Positions 27,798 to 36,603 are shown, counted from the stretch's first letter. The stretch is DNA of 64,000 nucleotides from Acinetobacter pittii ANC 4050 (GCF_000399685.1 NZ_KB976987.1:625196-689195), one strand, 5' to 3'. The notes: generated by a model from the letters alone, not told the origin. Numbers and translations: made by a program.

Positions 27798-29708
27798 ATG
27801 AATACCATGGTGTTTTCACCTGCCGTTTCAGGGCAGGAGATATTGATGGATCTGGTTAATAGTCTACTTGCAGAGCAATATATTTCAGAATCGAAGATCC
27901 TAACAAAGGATGAGGCTCAACGACTATGTAGACAAAGGTTTCAGCGTGGACTTGAAACACTTTTTGACAGTTATACAGCTGGAGAGCATTTTGCAGTTTT
28001 ATTTAATTCTGCACAGACTGAGTGTTTGATTCTACCGCTGAAACAGAGTTTGAAACAGCGTTGGCAGATGTATGTTGGAGCATCAATCTGTAAGCTTAGC
28101 TTGGACGAAGCACAGGATTATCATGTTCAGAATCTAAGTGCATTGCAGCTATTTGACTTCATGCAGCAATTACACTGCTTCAACTCTGCTGATACATCAA
28201 AACTGGCAGATTTTCGTGCAGATTTAAAACAGGCAATGTTGCATGCAGAATTGTCTCAGCAACATCAATTGTCCTTCTCAGAATGGTTAACGCAGCATCC
28301 CGCAGACTTATTTATACAGCTGGAGCAGTATGCTGCTTTGCGGGATCGTCCCTATCATCCGCTGGCCAAATTAAAGGATGGTTTTAGTCCTGATGAATAT
28401 CAGTATTTCAGTCCTGAATTTGCTCAGGATATGAATGTTCACTGGGTTGCAGTAAATAAAGAAAAGTTGGTCTATGGGAAGGATGTTACTGAGATCAGCA
28501 GGCAGCAACCTGCGCGTATTTTTCTGAATGCGGAACAGTTCCTGATGTTGAAACAGGAGTGCGATGAAAAAGCGCTGGGGGATAGCTATTTAGCAATTCC
28601 CCTACATGCGTGGCAGTTCAAGAATGTGCTGTCCGACAAATTTTCTGAAGAGTTGCATCATAAGGACATTATCCCCTTAGCGTTCCAGTCTAGCGGCTGG
28701 TACGCCAGTTCGTCACTAAGAAGTCTTCTTTCAGCGATACAGCCACAGGATAGTCTGAAATTACCACTTGCAGTTAAGTCCCTGGGTTCATTGCGTTTTT
28801 TGCCGATTGTAAAAATGATCAATGGACAAAAGAATCAGCAATTGTTGCAGCTTGCTAAGCAAAAAGATGAGGTACTGAAGAGACGTCTATGGTTATGCGA
28901 TGAAAATCAATGGTGGGCTTATCTTCCAGAGCAACAGGATAATTTAACGCCAGATAATTTAATGCTGTTCAATGAACGGCCGATGCATCTCGCTGCACAG
29001 CGCCGTAGAATTCCTGCTGAGTTGTTACAAGCACCTTATCAGATTATTCCTATGGCTAGCTTAGGGCAACTGATGGATGGGCAGGGATGTGTATTTGATT
29101 TGATTCTAAAATGGCAGAATTTAACGATCACACCACAGCATATCTGCAATACTTTTGCTGCATTATGCCGTGATTTCTTTGAGGTGAATTTGCGCCTGTT
29201 CCGTCTTGGTCTGATGGGGGAAATTCATGGCCAAAATATTTGTATTGTACTGGAACAGGGGCAATTCGCTGGTTTCATGCTCCGCGACCATGATTCTGTC
29301 CGTATTTATCAGCCGTGGATGCAGCAGCAGGGCCTGCCTGATCCTGAGTACCTGAGTCCACATGATTTTCGTATTACGCTGTATCACGACAGTGTGAAAA
29401 GTTTGATTCTCTATCTGCAAACACTCGGTATACAGGTCAATTTGGCGAGTATCTTGGAAACTGTTGCAGAGTTTTATCAGATTGACTCGGCGGATTTATG
29501 GCGCGTATTGGCTCAGCAGTTACAGCAAGCGCTGGATGATGTGCCATTTACGGATACAGCCCGCGCTGAATTAAAGCATATCCTGTTTGATAGTGAGTTG
29601 TGGCCATATAAGCAACTGATCCGTCCGCTACTTGAGCAAGATAATCGGGTGGGAAGTATGCCAAGCAGTATGGGAACTGTGCCGAATGTATTCAGGAGTG
29701 TTGTTTAA
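27798..29708 (+). CDS. NIS siderophore synthetase (IucA/IucC family), third of three
   Basis: A 636-residue synthetase, the most divergent of the three. The motif IPLHAWQFKN has Ala where the others have Pro. Later motifs are SSSLRSLLS, KLPLAVKSLGSLRFLP and MGEIHGQNICIVLEQG, followed by MLRDHDSVRIYQ. It starts 12 bases after the second synthetase with a GGGGAA ribosome binding site. A third enzyme is more than a simple two-armed citrate hydroxamate needs, and suggests an extra carboxylate or diamine building block, as in achromobactin or baumannoferrin. That is inference. Confidence 0.88.
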   Translation: MNTMVFSPAVSGQEILMDLVNSLLAEQYISESKILTKDEAQRLCRQRFQRGLETLFDSYTAGEHFAVLFNSAQTECLILPLKQSLKQRWQMYVGASICKLSLDEAQDYHVQNLSALQLFDFMQQLHCFNSADTSKLADFRADLKQAMLHAELSQQHQLSFSEWLTQHPADLFIQLEQYAALRDRPYHPLAKLKDGFSPDEYQYFSPEFAQDMNVHWVAVNKEKLVYGKDVTEISRQQPARIFLNAEQFLMLKQECDEKALGDSYLAIPLHAWQFKNVLSDKFSEELHHKDIIPLAFQSSGWYASSSLRSLLSAIQPQDSLKLPLAVKSLGSLRFLPIVKMINGQKNQQLLQLAKQKDEVLKRRLWLCDENQWWAYLPEQQDNLTPDNLMLFNERPMHLAAQRRRIPAELLQAPYQIIPMASLGQLMDGQGCVFDLILKWQNLTITPQHICNTFAALCRDFFEVNLRLFRLGLMGEIHGQNICIVLEQGQFAGFMLRDHDSVRIYQPWMQQQGLPDPEYLSPHDFRITLYHDSVKSLILYLQTLGIQVNLASILETVAEFYQIDSADLWRVLAQQLQQALDDVPFTDTARAELKHILFDSELWPYKQLIRPLLEQDNRVGSMPSSMGTVPNVFRSVV

Positions 29709-29712
29709 CTTC

Positions 29713-30564
29713 ATGAATAGAGAAAACTCAGGTGTGCAGTCACAGATTGCAGTATTGAATATTGAGTCTGATTTTAAAATGACAGAATCTAATATACCAG
29801 TACTTAGGCAGTTGCTGGCTGAACGCTTGAATATTCAATTTGATGTGCTACCTGTAGAGGATCAGCAGATACTGAGTTTTACAGATCTGCTAAATCCCTC
29901 TGCATGTCTGACAGCATTAAATGATTTTGGTTCCCGCGTGGGTGCAGTGAGTTTAACCTGCACTACATCCATGTTCATTAAATATTGGGCTGTTCCTCTG
30001 TTATTTCCATATTTTTATGCCTTGACTTCTGAGGAAATTGATTTGCCATGGGAAATATCCTGTATTTCCACAGTATTGCCTCCTGACTGGTATTGGGATA
30101 GAACACTGCATCTGATTAATCTGCCTCAATTACAGCATGGAATCAGTAGAAAACAGCAATCTTTTGAAGGATATGTGCGATTAATACTGGATGACCTGCA
30201 AAAGTTGTTTGATGTCCTCGCCCGTATAGGGAAAGTACAGAAATTTTTGTTGTGGGAAAATACCGCATTACGGATTCTGCAATTTTACGACATGATGAAC
30301 AGAAAAGGAGGGAACCAAGCCTTACTCAGCCGTATCCAGTTTCAACGGCAGTTTTTGATAGATTTACCTGCAGCTGATCTGGGTCTAAAACAGAACCCAT
30401 TTTATTTACTGGATCAGAGCCGGCAGCAATCGTCCACCACCTACCAACGTAAAAAATGCTGTTTTTATTTTCAGTTACCTGAAGCACAGAAAGAATATTG
30501 TGCAAGCTGTCCATTACTGAGAAAGGATAAACACAGAGGTAAATACTCATGCAAGACCAGTTAA
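29713..30564 (+). CDS. FhuF-like siderophore-iron reductase
   Basis: A 283-residue protein whose C-terminus carries the [2Fe-2S] cysteine pattern of FhuF: two adjacent Cys in KKCCFYFQLPE and then YCASCPLL (CC-x10-C-x2-C). FhuF-type proteins reduce ferric hydroxamates in the cytoplasm to free the iron. The rest of the protein is weakly conserved. ATG 29713, four bases after the preceding stop, is chosen; another Met 22 residues later is possible. The end overlaps the RraA-like gene by 16 bases, so the gene is firmly part of the operon. Confidence 0.8.
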   Translation: MNRENSGVQSQIAVLNIESDFKMTESNIPVLRQLLAERLNIQFDVLPVEDQQILSFTDLLNPSACLTALNDFGSRVGAVSLTCTTSMFIKYWAVPLLFPYFYALTSEEIDLPWEISCISTVLPPDWYWDRTLHLINLPQLQHGISRKQQSFEGYVRLILDDLQKLFDVLARIGKVQKFLLWENTALRILQFYDMMNRKGGNQALLSRIQFQRQFLIDLPAADLGLKQNPFYLLDQSRQQSSTTYQRKKCCFYFQLPEAQKEYCASCPLLRKDKHRGKYSCKTS

Positions 30565-31175
30565 ATAATTTAATCCAGAGCTATGCAGGTATTGCCAGTT
30601 CAACCATTGGTCATGTATTGGACCAAGGGCATTTACCACAGATTCATGCGATTAACCAAATTGGGCATGCGGTAGGCCGAGTGCGTACGGCTACATTGCA
30701 TTCAGTCAATGGTATGGCACTGCGTCAGGCTTTGCTGAACAGCCAACCGGGTGATGTACTGGTCATTGATGCACGTCAGTTGGAACATCGTGCCTGTTGG
30801 GGAGAACAGAGACATCGCGCTGCCATATATCATCAGCTTGCCGCTGTAGTGATATTGGGTGCTGTAACGGATGTAACTGCTTTAAGAAACATGAAAGTCC
30901 CCGTTTTTGCTTCATCGGTCAGTTGTCTGACTACACGTCAGCAGGGAGAGTGTGTAGTGGAGTTTGACCAGCAAATACAGGTGGGAGATACCTGTATTTC
31001 CCCTGGCGACTTAATGGTTGGAGATGCTGATGGTGTGTTTATTTTGAGTCCAGATATTGCCCATCATCATCTTGAGCAGTTTCAGCAAATGGAAATCCAA
31101 GAACGGCAGAAACGGGATCAGTTTTTTAGCGAACATTCAGCACAGGATTATTACCACTTTACTGCATCTGCATAA
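30549..31175 (+). CDS. RraA/aldolase-like protein in a siderophore operon
   Basis: A 208-residue protein of the RraA (MenG-like) fold. This family includes class II aldolases and oxaloacetate decarboxylases as well as the RNase E inhibitor RraA. The central motif reads AVVILGAVTDVTAL; where most members have an Arg before the conserved Asp, this one has Thr. It is therefore unlikely to be a standard 4-hydroxy-4-methyl-2-oxoglutarate aldolase. AGAGGT precedes the ATG, which lies inside the end of the FhuF-like gene. A role in supplying or trimming a keto-acid building block is a guess based on context. Confidence 0.75.
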   Translation: MQDQLNNLIQSYAGIASSTIGHVLDQGHLPQIHAINQIGHAVGRVRTATLHSVNGMALRQALLNSQPGDVLVIDARQLEHRACWGEQRHRAAIYHQLAAVVILGAVTDVTALRNMKVPVFASSVSCLTTRQQGECVVEFDQQIQVGDTCISPGDLMVGDADGVFILSPDIAHHHLEQFQQMEIQERQKRDQFFSEHSAQDYYHFTASA

Positions 31176-31196
31176 AATTGAATTGAGGAAATATTT

Positions 31197-31820
31197 ATGA
31201 TGACATTATCTTCACAGCTGTTGGATGAGTTTCATTACGAGGAAAGAGGAATAGCCTATGGATTAAGGGCTGTGCAACTCCCGCAGGATTTTCCATTATT
31301 GTATAAATGGATGCATGAACCTCATGTGATTCCCCAGTGGCAGCTAAATAAACCGGAGCTTGAACTGGCAGTTTATTTTGAAAAGATGATTTGTGATGAT
31401 CATCAGCGGTTATTTATTATTACGATTGAACATACTGATGTTGGTTATCTTGAGATATATGAAGCCAAGCGTGATCGGCTGGCGCTTTATTATGATGCTG
31501 ATGACTCTGATCTGGGCTGGCATATTTTATTTGGTGAAAAACATGTGCTTGGGCAAGGGCATTTCAGAGCTGTTATGCGCATGATGAGTTATTTTATTTT
31601 TGAAAATTCAACTGCCAGTAGAATAGTGGGTGAGCCGGATGAAAATGTAAAATCTTATGCCTATATTGCAGAAGATATTGCTTATCAAGCGCAGAAAAAA
31701 ATAAAGATGTTAGAAAAAACAGCAGTTTTATATCATTGTTATCGAAATGAATTTTACTCACGCTGTGGAAGTTATCGGCAACGTGATGGACTAAATGAAT
31801 CAGAAATGAAAGTACAGTAA
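31197..31820 (+). CDS. GNAT acyltransferase of siderophore synthesis (IucB/RhbD-like)
   Basis: A 207-residue GNAT enzyme of the group that acylates the N-hydroxy-amine to give the hydroxamate. The pattern LLYKWMHEPHVIPQWQLN near the N-terminus and DLGWHILFGEKHVLGQGHFRAVMRMMSYFIFE in the acyl-CoA site are typical of IucB/AlcB-like members. It is the last gene of the operon, 21 bases after the RraA-like gene, with AGGAA before the ATG. The acyl donor could be acetyl-CoA, octenoyl-CoA or decenoyl-CoA by comparison with known Acinetobacter siderophores; the sequence does not decide. Confidence 0.85.
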   Translation: MMTLSSQLLDEFHYEERGIAYGLRAVQLPQDFPLLYKWMHEPHVIPQWQLNKPELELAVYFEKMICDDHQRLFIITIEHTDVGYLEIYEAKRDRLALYYDADDSDLGWHILFGEKHVLGQGHFRAVMRMMSYFIFENSTASRIVGEPDENVKSYAYIAEDIAYQAQKKIKMLEKTAVLYHCYRNEFYSRCGSYRQRDGLNESEMKVQ

Positions 31821-32190
31821 AATATAATAAATCAACAACTTAATTTTTTATCTCAAATAGTCAGAACCAGTTTGATATATTGCATGATTTTTCATAATCA
31901 TATGCTCTTACATACCATCTTAATCCATGATCGATTAAAGAAAGAGGGGTAAGTTTTTTTTGGGAAAACCTAAATCAGACTGTTAAAAAAAGTCGAATTT
32001 TAATATCTGTATTTCTCTCTAATAGAACAAGAGAGGCTACATGAAATTGTGAAAAATTGATTGATAATTAACCGTTAAACGTGACAAATCATTAAAAAAG
32101 TCCAGACACTAGGGTTGGACTTTTTATTAAATAATAAGGCATATTACGTTAATTTTAGAAAATTTAGAACAGTCTCTCCCAGTTCTAAAT
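31821..32190. other. Intergenic region between the operon end and the second receptor
   Basis: About 370 AT-rich bases between convergent units. The only clear element is the terminator at 32095-32125. I see no gene. Confidence 0.6.
32095..32125. terminator. Bidirectional terminator between the siderophore operon and the second receptor
   Basis: AAAAAGTCCA (32095-32104) and TGGACTTTTT (32116-32125) form a perfect 10-bp stem with an 11-base loop. The A run and T run make it work in both directions. Confidence 0.9.
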
Positions 32191-34380
32191 TTAATAATTT
32201 ATAGTATAACTTAGTACAAAAGTACGACCTTCGGCTGGGATTGCTAACAATGAGTTAGCATTGGTTACTGCTGCTTGTTGAGCGAATACAGTTTTATATT
32301 GATTTCCCCATAGATTATAGACACCTAAGTCCACACGACCTTTCGCCACAGGGAAATGTGCTAATACATCCATGGTTGTATAACCTTTAATCTCTGCTGC
32401 GCTATTACTATCACTCAGTCCAGCTGATTTTAACTCTAGATCGTCTTTATAAGCTTTATCAGTTCCTTTGATCGCAAGCATTTGAGCACGTACACCATAG
32501 CCTGCCGTATTATTCCATTCGGCAAACAACGTACCTTTCATTGGTGAAACTGCAAAAGCATTTAACTCATGCCAATTATTGGCTCCATCCTTGTACTGGC
32601 CTCTTGTATAACCTAAAGTTCCACCTACCTTATAATTTTCCATGAATGGGTAACTTACTGTTGCTTCAGCCCCATAAATTCGCTGGTCGGTATCAACAAC
32701 ATTTACAGAACGATCCGAGTTAAATTGAACGACTTTATCAGAAGTATTATAAAAACCTGTTAGGCCCAAATTTAAACCTTTATCTTGGTTCAAGCGCCAG
32801 CCTAGTTCATAGCTATTCACAGTGATCGGAGCAATACCAGACGTAGTTAAGGTATATGCTGCAACATCACGTAATACACGTTGCACATCTGGATAACTGT
32901 AGCCTTGTGAAAAGTTAGCATAGACTTGCTGAGCATCGTTAAGTTTATAGACAGCACCTAGGTTAAACAGGAATTTATCTGAATCTGTAGAGTCTGCAGC
33001 CATTAATGTATACGGCTTACGTGCAGTTAAATAGCTGTCTGTGTCAGCTTGAACATATTGGTAACGCACTCCAGCTTGAATATTAAGCTGATCTGTTACT
33101 GCATAGTCCCCTTGTATAAAGGTACCAATATTCTGAATTTCAGTATCTGGTCCTGAACCTTGTTTTTCTCCAGTTGGAGTATAAACTAAACCATTATTGC
33201 TTGGTATATAGTAGTCCGCCCACTGATGATCTTTTTCCCAGTCATAGTCTAAGCCATAAGTTAGTTTTAAATCACGGTCAGCAACAACAAGATCAGACTG
33301 TAAAGTTGAACGAATACCTGCATAATCCACATTTGATTGACTTTGCTTTACACTAACACCGTCAGCTGAATAACCATAAGGTACAAAGCGTGACTTCTCC
33401 TTTCGATAGTACGCTTCCACATTCAGAACTTGACCTAAGAAATCCTGATTTTGGTACTGTGTATTAAAAGCATAACGTTCAGTAAACGGCTGATTATCTA
33501 AGCTCCAACCTTTGACAGCTTTGTAAGATGGATCTGTTTTTGTGAGCAAATAAGAATAATCAGGCCCATATTCTGTATCCTGTTCATCTTTATAGTACTG
33601 AGCACCAAAACTAAGAGTCTGATTATCTGTTAAATTAAAGTTTACACGACCATTCACATCAACGGTGTCAGTATCCATAGTGTTACCCTGCCAAGGGCTT
33701 AATGAAATACGATTCCCATTACCATCAAATTGAGAGCCTCGATTGGTATAGTCTATGCCAAGAAAACCGTCGACTTTATCATTTGCAAATGAAGCCGTTT
33801 GGCCAACTTGATAAGCCAGGCTGTCACCGCGGAAATTATCGGCTGATGTCACACCTAATTTTGTTTGAAAGCTAACAGGCTTAGACTTGTCAGCACGTTT
33901 GGTAATAATATTAATAATTCCGCCAGTCGCACCTGAACCATAAATACTGGTCGCACCTGAAACGATCTCAATATGATCAATCATATTTGGGCTAATACTA
34001 TTCAACTGACGGGCTACATCACGTGAACCCGTTTGTGATACGCCATCAATCATCACCAGTACATTACGTCCACGCATAGTTTGACCATAATTACTGCTCG
34101 TTCCACTGCTTGGTGCTAAAGATGGAACTAGTTGTGCCAAAACATCTGCAACTTTACGACCTGGACCAGCCTGTTGCGCAATTTCATCAGCAGAAATGGT
34201 TTGAACTGTTCCTGCAATTTCAGCAATACTTTTGGGTGTACGTGTCGCTGTTATCACAATTGTCGGAAGTTTAGCTTCAGCATTTTGTAATTCGGTAGTT
34301 GTTTTAATTGAACCATCGGCATAAAGATGGGTACAAATTGCTGTTGTAAGTACGCAAAGACTGAAGGGTAACAAGCGCAT
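32191..34380 (-). CDS. TonB-dependent siderophore receptor, second copy
   Basis: A 729-residue outer-membrane receptor. The signal peptide is MRLLPFSLCVLTTAICTHLYA and the TonB box is probably PTIVITATR. The plug has TMRGRNVLVMIDGVSQTG and IVSGATSIYGSGATGGIINIITK. The barrel ends with the C-terminal strand VLSYTINY. ATG 34380 follows TTGGAAA; an upstream TTG at 34392 is less likely. It shares the plug organisation of the receptor at 18381-20630 and may serve the same or a related siderophore. Two 22-bp repeats with Fur-like sequence lie just upstream. Confidence 0.9.
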   Translation of the reverse strand: MRLLPFSLCVLTTAICTHLYADGSIKTTTELQNAEAKLPTIVITATRTPKSIAEIAGTVQTISADEIAQQAGPGRKVADVLAQLVPSLAPSSGTSSNYGQTMRGRNVLVMIDGVSQTGSRDVARQLNSISPNMIDHIEIVSGATSIYGSGATGGIINIITKRADKSKPVSFQTKLGVTSADNFRGDSLAYQVGQTASFANDKVDGFLGIDYTNRGSQFDGNGNRISLSPWQGNTMDTDTVDVNGRVNFNLTDNQTLSFGAQYYKDEQDTEYGPDYSYLLTKTDPSYKAVKGWSLDNQPFTERYAFNTQYQNQDFLGQVLNVEAYYRKEKSRFVPYGYSADGVSVKQSQSNVDYAGIRSTLQSDLVVADRDLKLTYGLDYDWEKDHQWADYYIPSNNGLVYTPTGEKQGSGPDTEIQNIGTFIQGDYAVTDQLNIQAGVRYQYVQADTDSYLTARKPYTLMAADSTDSDKFLFNLGAVYKLNDAQQVYANFSQGYSYPDVQRVLRDVAAYTLTTSGIAPITVNSYELGWRLNQDKGLNLGLTGFYNTSDKVVQFNSDRSVNVVDTDQRIYGAEATVSYPFMENYKVGGTLGYTRGQYKDGANNWHELNAFAVSPMKGTLFAEWNNTAGYGVRAQMLAIKGTDKAYKDDLELKSAGLSDSNSAAEIKGYTTMDVLAHFPVAKGRVDLGVYNLWGNQYKTVFAQQAAVTNANSLLAIPAEGRTFVLSYTINY

Positions 34381-34415
34381 TTTTATTTCCAATTAGTAAA
34401 TATTAATATTGGTGC

Positions 34416-34465
34416 AAATAGTAGTCATTATCATTATTAATGTAAATAGTAGTCATTACCATTAT
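34416..34465. promoter_or_regulatory. Tandem Fur-like repeats before the second receptor
   Basis: A 22-bp sequence, AAATAGTAGTCATTA plus TCATTAT, at 34416-34437 is repeated at 34444-34465 with one change (C for T at 34459). The period is 28 bases. The complement of the first copy contains ATAATGATAAT, a good Fur half-site match. The repeats lie 36-85 bases before the receptor start. Confidence 0.7.
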
Positions 34466-34506
34466 GGGTATAGAATCTTTATTGGTTATTTAACATAATA
34501 ATCTCC

Positions 34507-34694
34507 CTAAAAATAAAGGGTTATGCGATTATGGATGCCCTAGTGAATTTTCCAGCTTAAGGGGCGAGTGGATTTTGGAATTTATAACGTGTGGAATAAA
34601 GACTATCTAGCAGTCAGAAATTACCTTTTCACCAGTGTCTAGTATGCGGACACAAGGGCATACCTTTGGTTTGAGTTATACTTTTAATTATTAA
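34507..34694 (+). pseudogene. Relic of a TonB-dependent receptor C-terminus
   Basis: Three pieces in three successive frames line up with the C-terminal end of the intact neighbouring receptor. The first is IKGYAIMDALVNFPA (about 34513-34557). The second is KGRVDFGIYNVWNKDYLAV plus RNYLFTSV (34559-34639). The third is TQGHTFGLSYTFNY with a stop at 34692-34694. The neighbour reads EIKGYTTMDVLAHFPVAKGRVDLGV and ends LSYTINY. Two frameshifts and an internal TAG break the frame. Only about 60 codons remain and the whole 5' part is gone. It lies on the plus strand, opposite to the intact receptor, and is followed by its own terminator. Confidence 0.8.
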
Positions 34695-34706
34695 TTGATT
34701 TTAGCT

Positions 34707-34754
34707 AAAAGCTGGTGTTAAGTTTTTAATTTTCACTTATCACCAGCTTTTTTT
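34707..34754. terminator. Terminator behind the receptor relic and nasS
   Basis: AAAAGCTGGTG (34707-34717) and CACCAGCTTTT (34741-34751) form an 11-bp stem with a 23-base loop and a T run. It would end the relic's former transcript on the plus strand and nasT-nasS on the minus strand. Confidence 0.8.
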
Positions 34755-34780
34755 ATACTGATTTGAGACTCAATAGCTTA

Positions 34781-35800
34781 TTACGAATATCGCTGTTTGG
34801 CTTGTTTATAAGCCTCAAGATTAATGCATTGAGCTCCCAAACTTGTGATTTGTGCTTGTTCGATTTGAAGTTCATCCCATTTTTGCATTTGTTCGAGCAG
34901 CCAATAAAAGTCTTCTACTTTTGGAAGTGCACTTTCTTTTACTAAATGACGGACAATATCCTGAATCATGAAGTATTTATCTACATGTACTTCTTCTGAG
35001 CAATGAAAACGAACAATTCCAGACTCAACCAATAATTTTAAAATTGGAGCAAAGTCTTGTAACTCGCTCAACTCTTGTTGGGCTTTCATGATTGCGGCAG
35101 TGAGCGCGACGAGCGTTTGTGGATGCTGCTCCGCCCATTCTTGCGTTACGGCTAAAACCTTGTCAGCGACAGAAGGAATAACGTTTTGGCTTGAGCAAAT
35201 CATTTTACTTAAACCAAGAAGCTCACCTTGGGTATTCCAAGGTTCACCTACACAGAAACCATCAATCACATGTTTATCCAGTGCTTCGACCATGTATGGT
35301 GGCGGTAATGTTTTGAGCTGAATAGACTGCGCAAGTTTTGGGCTTGCTAAAGCCAACCATTCTCTTAAACAGTAATGGTGAATAGAATGCTTAAACACAT
35401 GCGCTAAAGAAAGAGGGTGACCTTGTTCAAGATAGCTCGCCACTTTTTGTGCCGTTACTTGTGCGGTGTCATTTTCTTGAATTGCAAGTTGATGAGTAAG
35501 CTTTTGACTTAAGCTTATAAAAGCACGATTTTCACTTAAAACCAGCGATGTTTGTAGAGGTGTACCAATTTGATCTGCGCCTACAGCCGCCGCAGGTAAC
35601 ATTGCAGATAAGCAGTGGGCTGCATCTAATAACCCAAAAGCAAGACGGTCGCGCAGACTCGCCCATGATGCTTCTTTAACTAAAGTAACTTCTAAACCTT
35701 CTTCTTCAAAGAAACCTCTTTGTTTTGCCCAAAGCAACGCAAGACAATCAAGCAAAGGAATATAGCCGAGTTGTAATTGAATCTTTTCTAATCTGCTCAT
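34781..35800 (-). CDS. nasS: Nitrate sensor NasS (NrtA/NitT-TauT-like)
   Basis: A 339-residue protein like the periplasmic nitrate-binding protein NrtA but without a signal peptide, so it stays in the cytoplasm. Motifs include LQLGYIPLLDCLALLWAKQRGFFEEEGLEVTLV, ASWASLRDRLAFGLLDAAH and GFCVGEPWNTQGE. In known systems NasS holds NasT inactive until nitrate or nitrite binds. The ATG directly follows the nasT stop with no gap, so the pair is translated together. It diverges from the nitrate assimilation genes. Confidence 0.88.
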   Translation of the reverse strand: MSRLEKIQLQLGYIPLLDCLALLWAKQRGFFEEEGLEVTLVKEASWASLRDRLAFGLLDAAHCLSAMLPAAAVGADQIGTPLQTSLVLSENRAFISLSQKLTHQLAIQENDTAQVTAQKVASYLEQGHPLSLAHVFKHSIHHYCLREWLALASPKLAQSIQLKTLPPPYMVEALDKHVIDGFCVGEPWNTQGELLGLSKMICSSQNVIPSVADKVLAVTQEWAEQHPQTLVALTAAIMKAQQELSELQDFAPILKLLVESGIVRFHCSEEVHVDKYFMIQDIVRHLVKESALPKVEDFYWLLEQMQKWDELQIEQAQITSLGAQCINLEAYKQAKQRYS

Positions 35801-36391
35801 TTATTCATCCTTTAGTTGATTGCCAAGTAATTTTTGAGCGTCAAGTAAACGCCGTGCCATTTCTCCAATTGTAATGCGGTGGCTCATCGCATTTTTTCTA
35901 AGAAGCTGAAATGCAGTTTCTTCAGGTAAGCCATGCAGTTGCATGAGTAACACTTTGGCTTTTTCGACATCCTTGCGGTCAGCAAGTTTGGTTTGAGCTT
36001 CTTTTAAATCACCTTCGAGTTTTTTGTGCTTTTTATATTGCTCAATTGAGATTTCTAAAATGGTATGTAAGCGAGAAGGGTCGATGCCATCGACAATATA
36101 CGCAGTTACTCCCGCATCGATGGCTTGTTTAATGGTGTCTTTATCGGAATTTTTGGTGAATAGAACTGTAGGTAGGTCATAACTACTGACACAACTTTCA
36201 ATAATGTCACGATGGGGATGATCCATATCAAGCAAGATAACATCAGCTTGCAAATGTTCCAGACGAAAGATATTCAAATGATCCAAAGTAAGGCATGCGA
36301 CTACTTCAAAATCATTTTCAAGCAAACTTTTTCTTATATAGTCGGCTCGCGCATGATCATCATCAATAAGGGCTATTTTGAGTTTTGGCAT
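35801..36391 (-). CDS. nasT: ANTAR-domain antiterminator NasT
   Basis: A 196-residue response-regulator-like protein. A receiver-like domain at residues 1-120 starts with KIALIDDDHARADYIRK and has its acceptor-site region in DVILLDMDHPH. A coiled-coil linker and an ANTAR RNA-binding domain follow (about 130-190: AKVLLMQLHGLPEETAFQLLRKNAMSHRITIGEMARRLL). ANTAR proteins bind hairpins with a hexaloop in leader RNA; such a hairpin is visible before the divergent transporter gene. NasS would control its activity by protein-protein contact in response to nitrate. Confidence 0.92.
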   Translation of the reverse strand: MPKLKIALIDDDHARADYIRKSLLENDFEVVACLTLDHLNIFRLEHLQADVILLDMDHPHRDIIESCVSSYDLPTVLFTKNSDKDTIKQAIDAGVTAYIVDGIDPSRLHTILEISIEQYKKHKKLEGDLKEAQTKLADRKDVEKAKVLLMQLHGLPEETAFQLLRKNAMSHRITIGEMARRLLDAQKLLGNQLKDE

Positions 36392-36529
36392 AAGTTCAGA
36401 AAATCAGGCTAAGAAAATGCGCCAATTCGACGCGTTTTTGTTATCAATTATTTAAGCAAGATTAATGCCATAGCAAACTAAAGAAAAAATCGAGCTTTAT
36501 CGCTAAATTAGCATGCTTAATGGCGCTAC

Positions 36530-36546
36530 TGATCAATCTTGGTGCA
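36530..36546. promoter_or_regulatory. Possible NtrC-like site 1
   Basis: TGATCAATCTTGGTGCA has the 17-base length of the NtrC consensus TGCACCAnnnTGGTGCA, with a perfect right half and a poor left half. It lies about 165-180 bases upstream of the sigma-54 type promoter, a normal enhancer distance. Confidence 0.4.
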
Positions 36547-36584
36547 AAAATGCGATTCATTTTGTAGCAGAGCATATTTTTACC

Positions 36585-36603
36585 TGAACCCTATAAGGGT
36601 GCA
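36585..36603. promoter_or_regulatory. Possible NtrC-like site 2
   Basis: TGAACCCTATAAGGGTGCA has good half-sites (TGAACC and GGTGCA) and a perfect ACCCTATAAGGGT palindrome inside. The spacing between halves is two bases longer than the NtrC consensus. Confidence 0.35.

Noticed and set aside
30549..31175. Demethylmenaquinone methyltransferase (MenG)
   Set aside because: RraA-fold proteins were once named so by error. There is no SAM-binding motif, and the setting is a siderophore operon.
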